Assembly (NCBI GenBank): GCA_021161465.1
Contig: JAGHAM010000023.1
Location: 1-64,000 of the forward strand
DNA length: 64,000 nucleotides
Source of the DNA: Candidatus Iainarchaeum sp.
GTDB taxonomy: Archaea; B1Sed10-29; WALL01; JAGHAM01
Direction: 5' to 3'
Made by a program: the position numbers and the translations under genes. How positions within the stretch are numbered: position 1 is the first letter of the stretch; each line of letters opens with the position of its first letter. Shown here piece after piece: positions 63,760 through 64,000 of this stretch. The notes beneath the pieces were generated by a model that was not told the DNA's origin, searched no databases, and saw only the letters and a program-made list of their open reading frames with translations.

Positions 63760-63848
63760 TCCGGGCGGGTCCACTATAGGAGTTACAACTCTGCTACCAT
63801 TACATGGGGGGATAATTGACATATACTATATCAGGGGTAACAGGAAAT

Positions 63849-63857
63849 CTTAAATTC
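63849..63857 (+). promoter_or_regulatory. TATA-like box of the last gene
   Basis: cttaaattc is centred 27 nt before the ATG at 63880. Confidence 0.45.
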
Positions 63858-63879
63858 ACTGCAAAAGATAAAAACTTCA

Positions 63880-64000
63880 ATGTCAGTGACGAGGAAGAAA
63901 ACCATCATAATACTAGCATTATTGCTGATAGTAGCGTTTCTAGTGAGAGTGACATTCATCTCACTTGATCTAATCCCTTGGTGGGACAGCCTAGAGTATG
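63880..64000 (+). CDS. Membrane protein, 3'-truncated by window end (GT-C glycosyltransferase-like)
   Basis: From the ATG at 63880 the frame stays open to the window end (40 codons). It reads MSVTRKKTIIILALLLIV, then RVTFISLDLIPWWDSLEY. A first membrane helix followed by an acidic loop residue next to aromatic residues is the start of many GT39/GT-C enzymes, like the gene at 60298. The assignment rests on this short stretch only. Confidence 0.6.
   Translation, partial: MSVTRKKTIIILALLLIVAFLVRVTFISLDLIPWWDSLEY

Larger units (their letters stand above)
63590..63773 (+). tRNA. tRNA-Val (anticodon CAC) with two introns
   Basis: The acceptor is GGACCCG paired with CGGGTCC, with discriminator A at 63773. 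The D stem is GTCT/GGAC, the anticodon stem TCAGC/GCTGG, the loop TTCACAC, and the T stem CCCGG/CCGGG. Introns at 63630-63677 and 63700-63759 leave 76 nt with T loop TTCAAAT. Confidence 0.9.

Noticed and set aside
63665-63853. A 62-codon plus-strand open frame starting inside the tRNA-Val gene
   Set aside because: It runs through the tRNA exons and the T-loop intron, has a Pro/Ser/Gly-rich meaningless product, and has no ribosome binding site or promoter of its own.
1-64000. CRISPR arrays, rRNA genes, insertion sequences or a replication origin
   Set aside because: No regularly spaced direct repeats, transposase-like proteins, terminal inverted repeats or rRNA segments were seen. PolB alone does not mark an origin, and no orc1/cdc6 gene or ORB-like repeats were found.

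Overview
The window is archaeal, and nearly all of it is coding. The evidence is deoxyhypusine synthase, a family B DNA polymerase, an archaeal-type methionine aminopeptidase, a pyrB-pyrI pair, a tandem Lrp regulator, a PAC2-family protein, class III (archaellin/pilin-type) signal peptides, and TATA boxes 26-28 nt upstream of many start codons with no room for a 5' leader. The many giant secreted and pilin-like proteins of unknown family, and the tRNA genes with two introns each, would fit a DPANN lineage such as Micrarchaeota or Diapherotrites. That placement is an inference; no rRNA is present to confirm it.

Layout. 1-5,082: the end of a membrane protein, a giant Cys-rich secreted protein, and a DUF192 protein. 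5,195-5,862: a PIN nuclease and a ribbon-helix-helix protein, arranged tail to tail. 5,924-8,881: a three-gene secretion/pilus unit whose ATPase carries a 16-cysteine ferredoxin domain at its N-terminus. 8,905-13,299: PAC2 protein, double Lrp regulator, small membrane protein, helical protein, flavin reductase-like protein and deoxyhypusine synthase. 13,319-20,764: an archaeosortase, a 1,518-residue membrane-anchored protein with a sortase-like tail, and a divergent Cys-rich protein. 20,809-32,484: a second secretion ATPase, a fused TadC platform protein and about ten pilin-like proteins, including one of only 42 residues. 32,536-47,298: two giant paralogous surface proteins (2,675 and 2,219 residues). 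47,298-51,305: a run of small membrane proteins in two tandem paralogous families. 51,306-53,786: a HerA-like protein with no intact P-loop, between two coiled-coil genes. 53,853-60,182: polB, two small helical proteins, map, tRNA-Arg, a DUF4013 protein and pyrI-pyrB. 60,298-63,264: a glycosylation operon (flippase-like protein, GT2, GT-C). 63,318-63,773: tRNA-Gln and tRNA-Val. A further membrane protein is cut by the window end.

How it fits together. About 38 kb (13-51 kb) looks dedicated to building the cell surface: an assembly ATPase and platform, a set of pilin-like subunits, two giant anchored proteins with a shared cytoplasmic tail, a sortase with a likely substrate next to it, and a family of small membrane proteins. 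The glycosylation operon could modify the Asn-rich extracellular domains.

The most unusual signals are: (1) the ferredoxin-secretion ATPase fusion; (2) three tRNA genes that each have one anticodon-loop and one T-loop intron, with introns shared between different tRNAs; (3) the surface-organelle locus and its tandem small membrane protein families; (4) the archaeosortase beside a polytopic candidate target.
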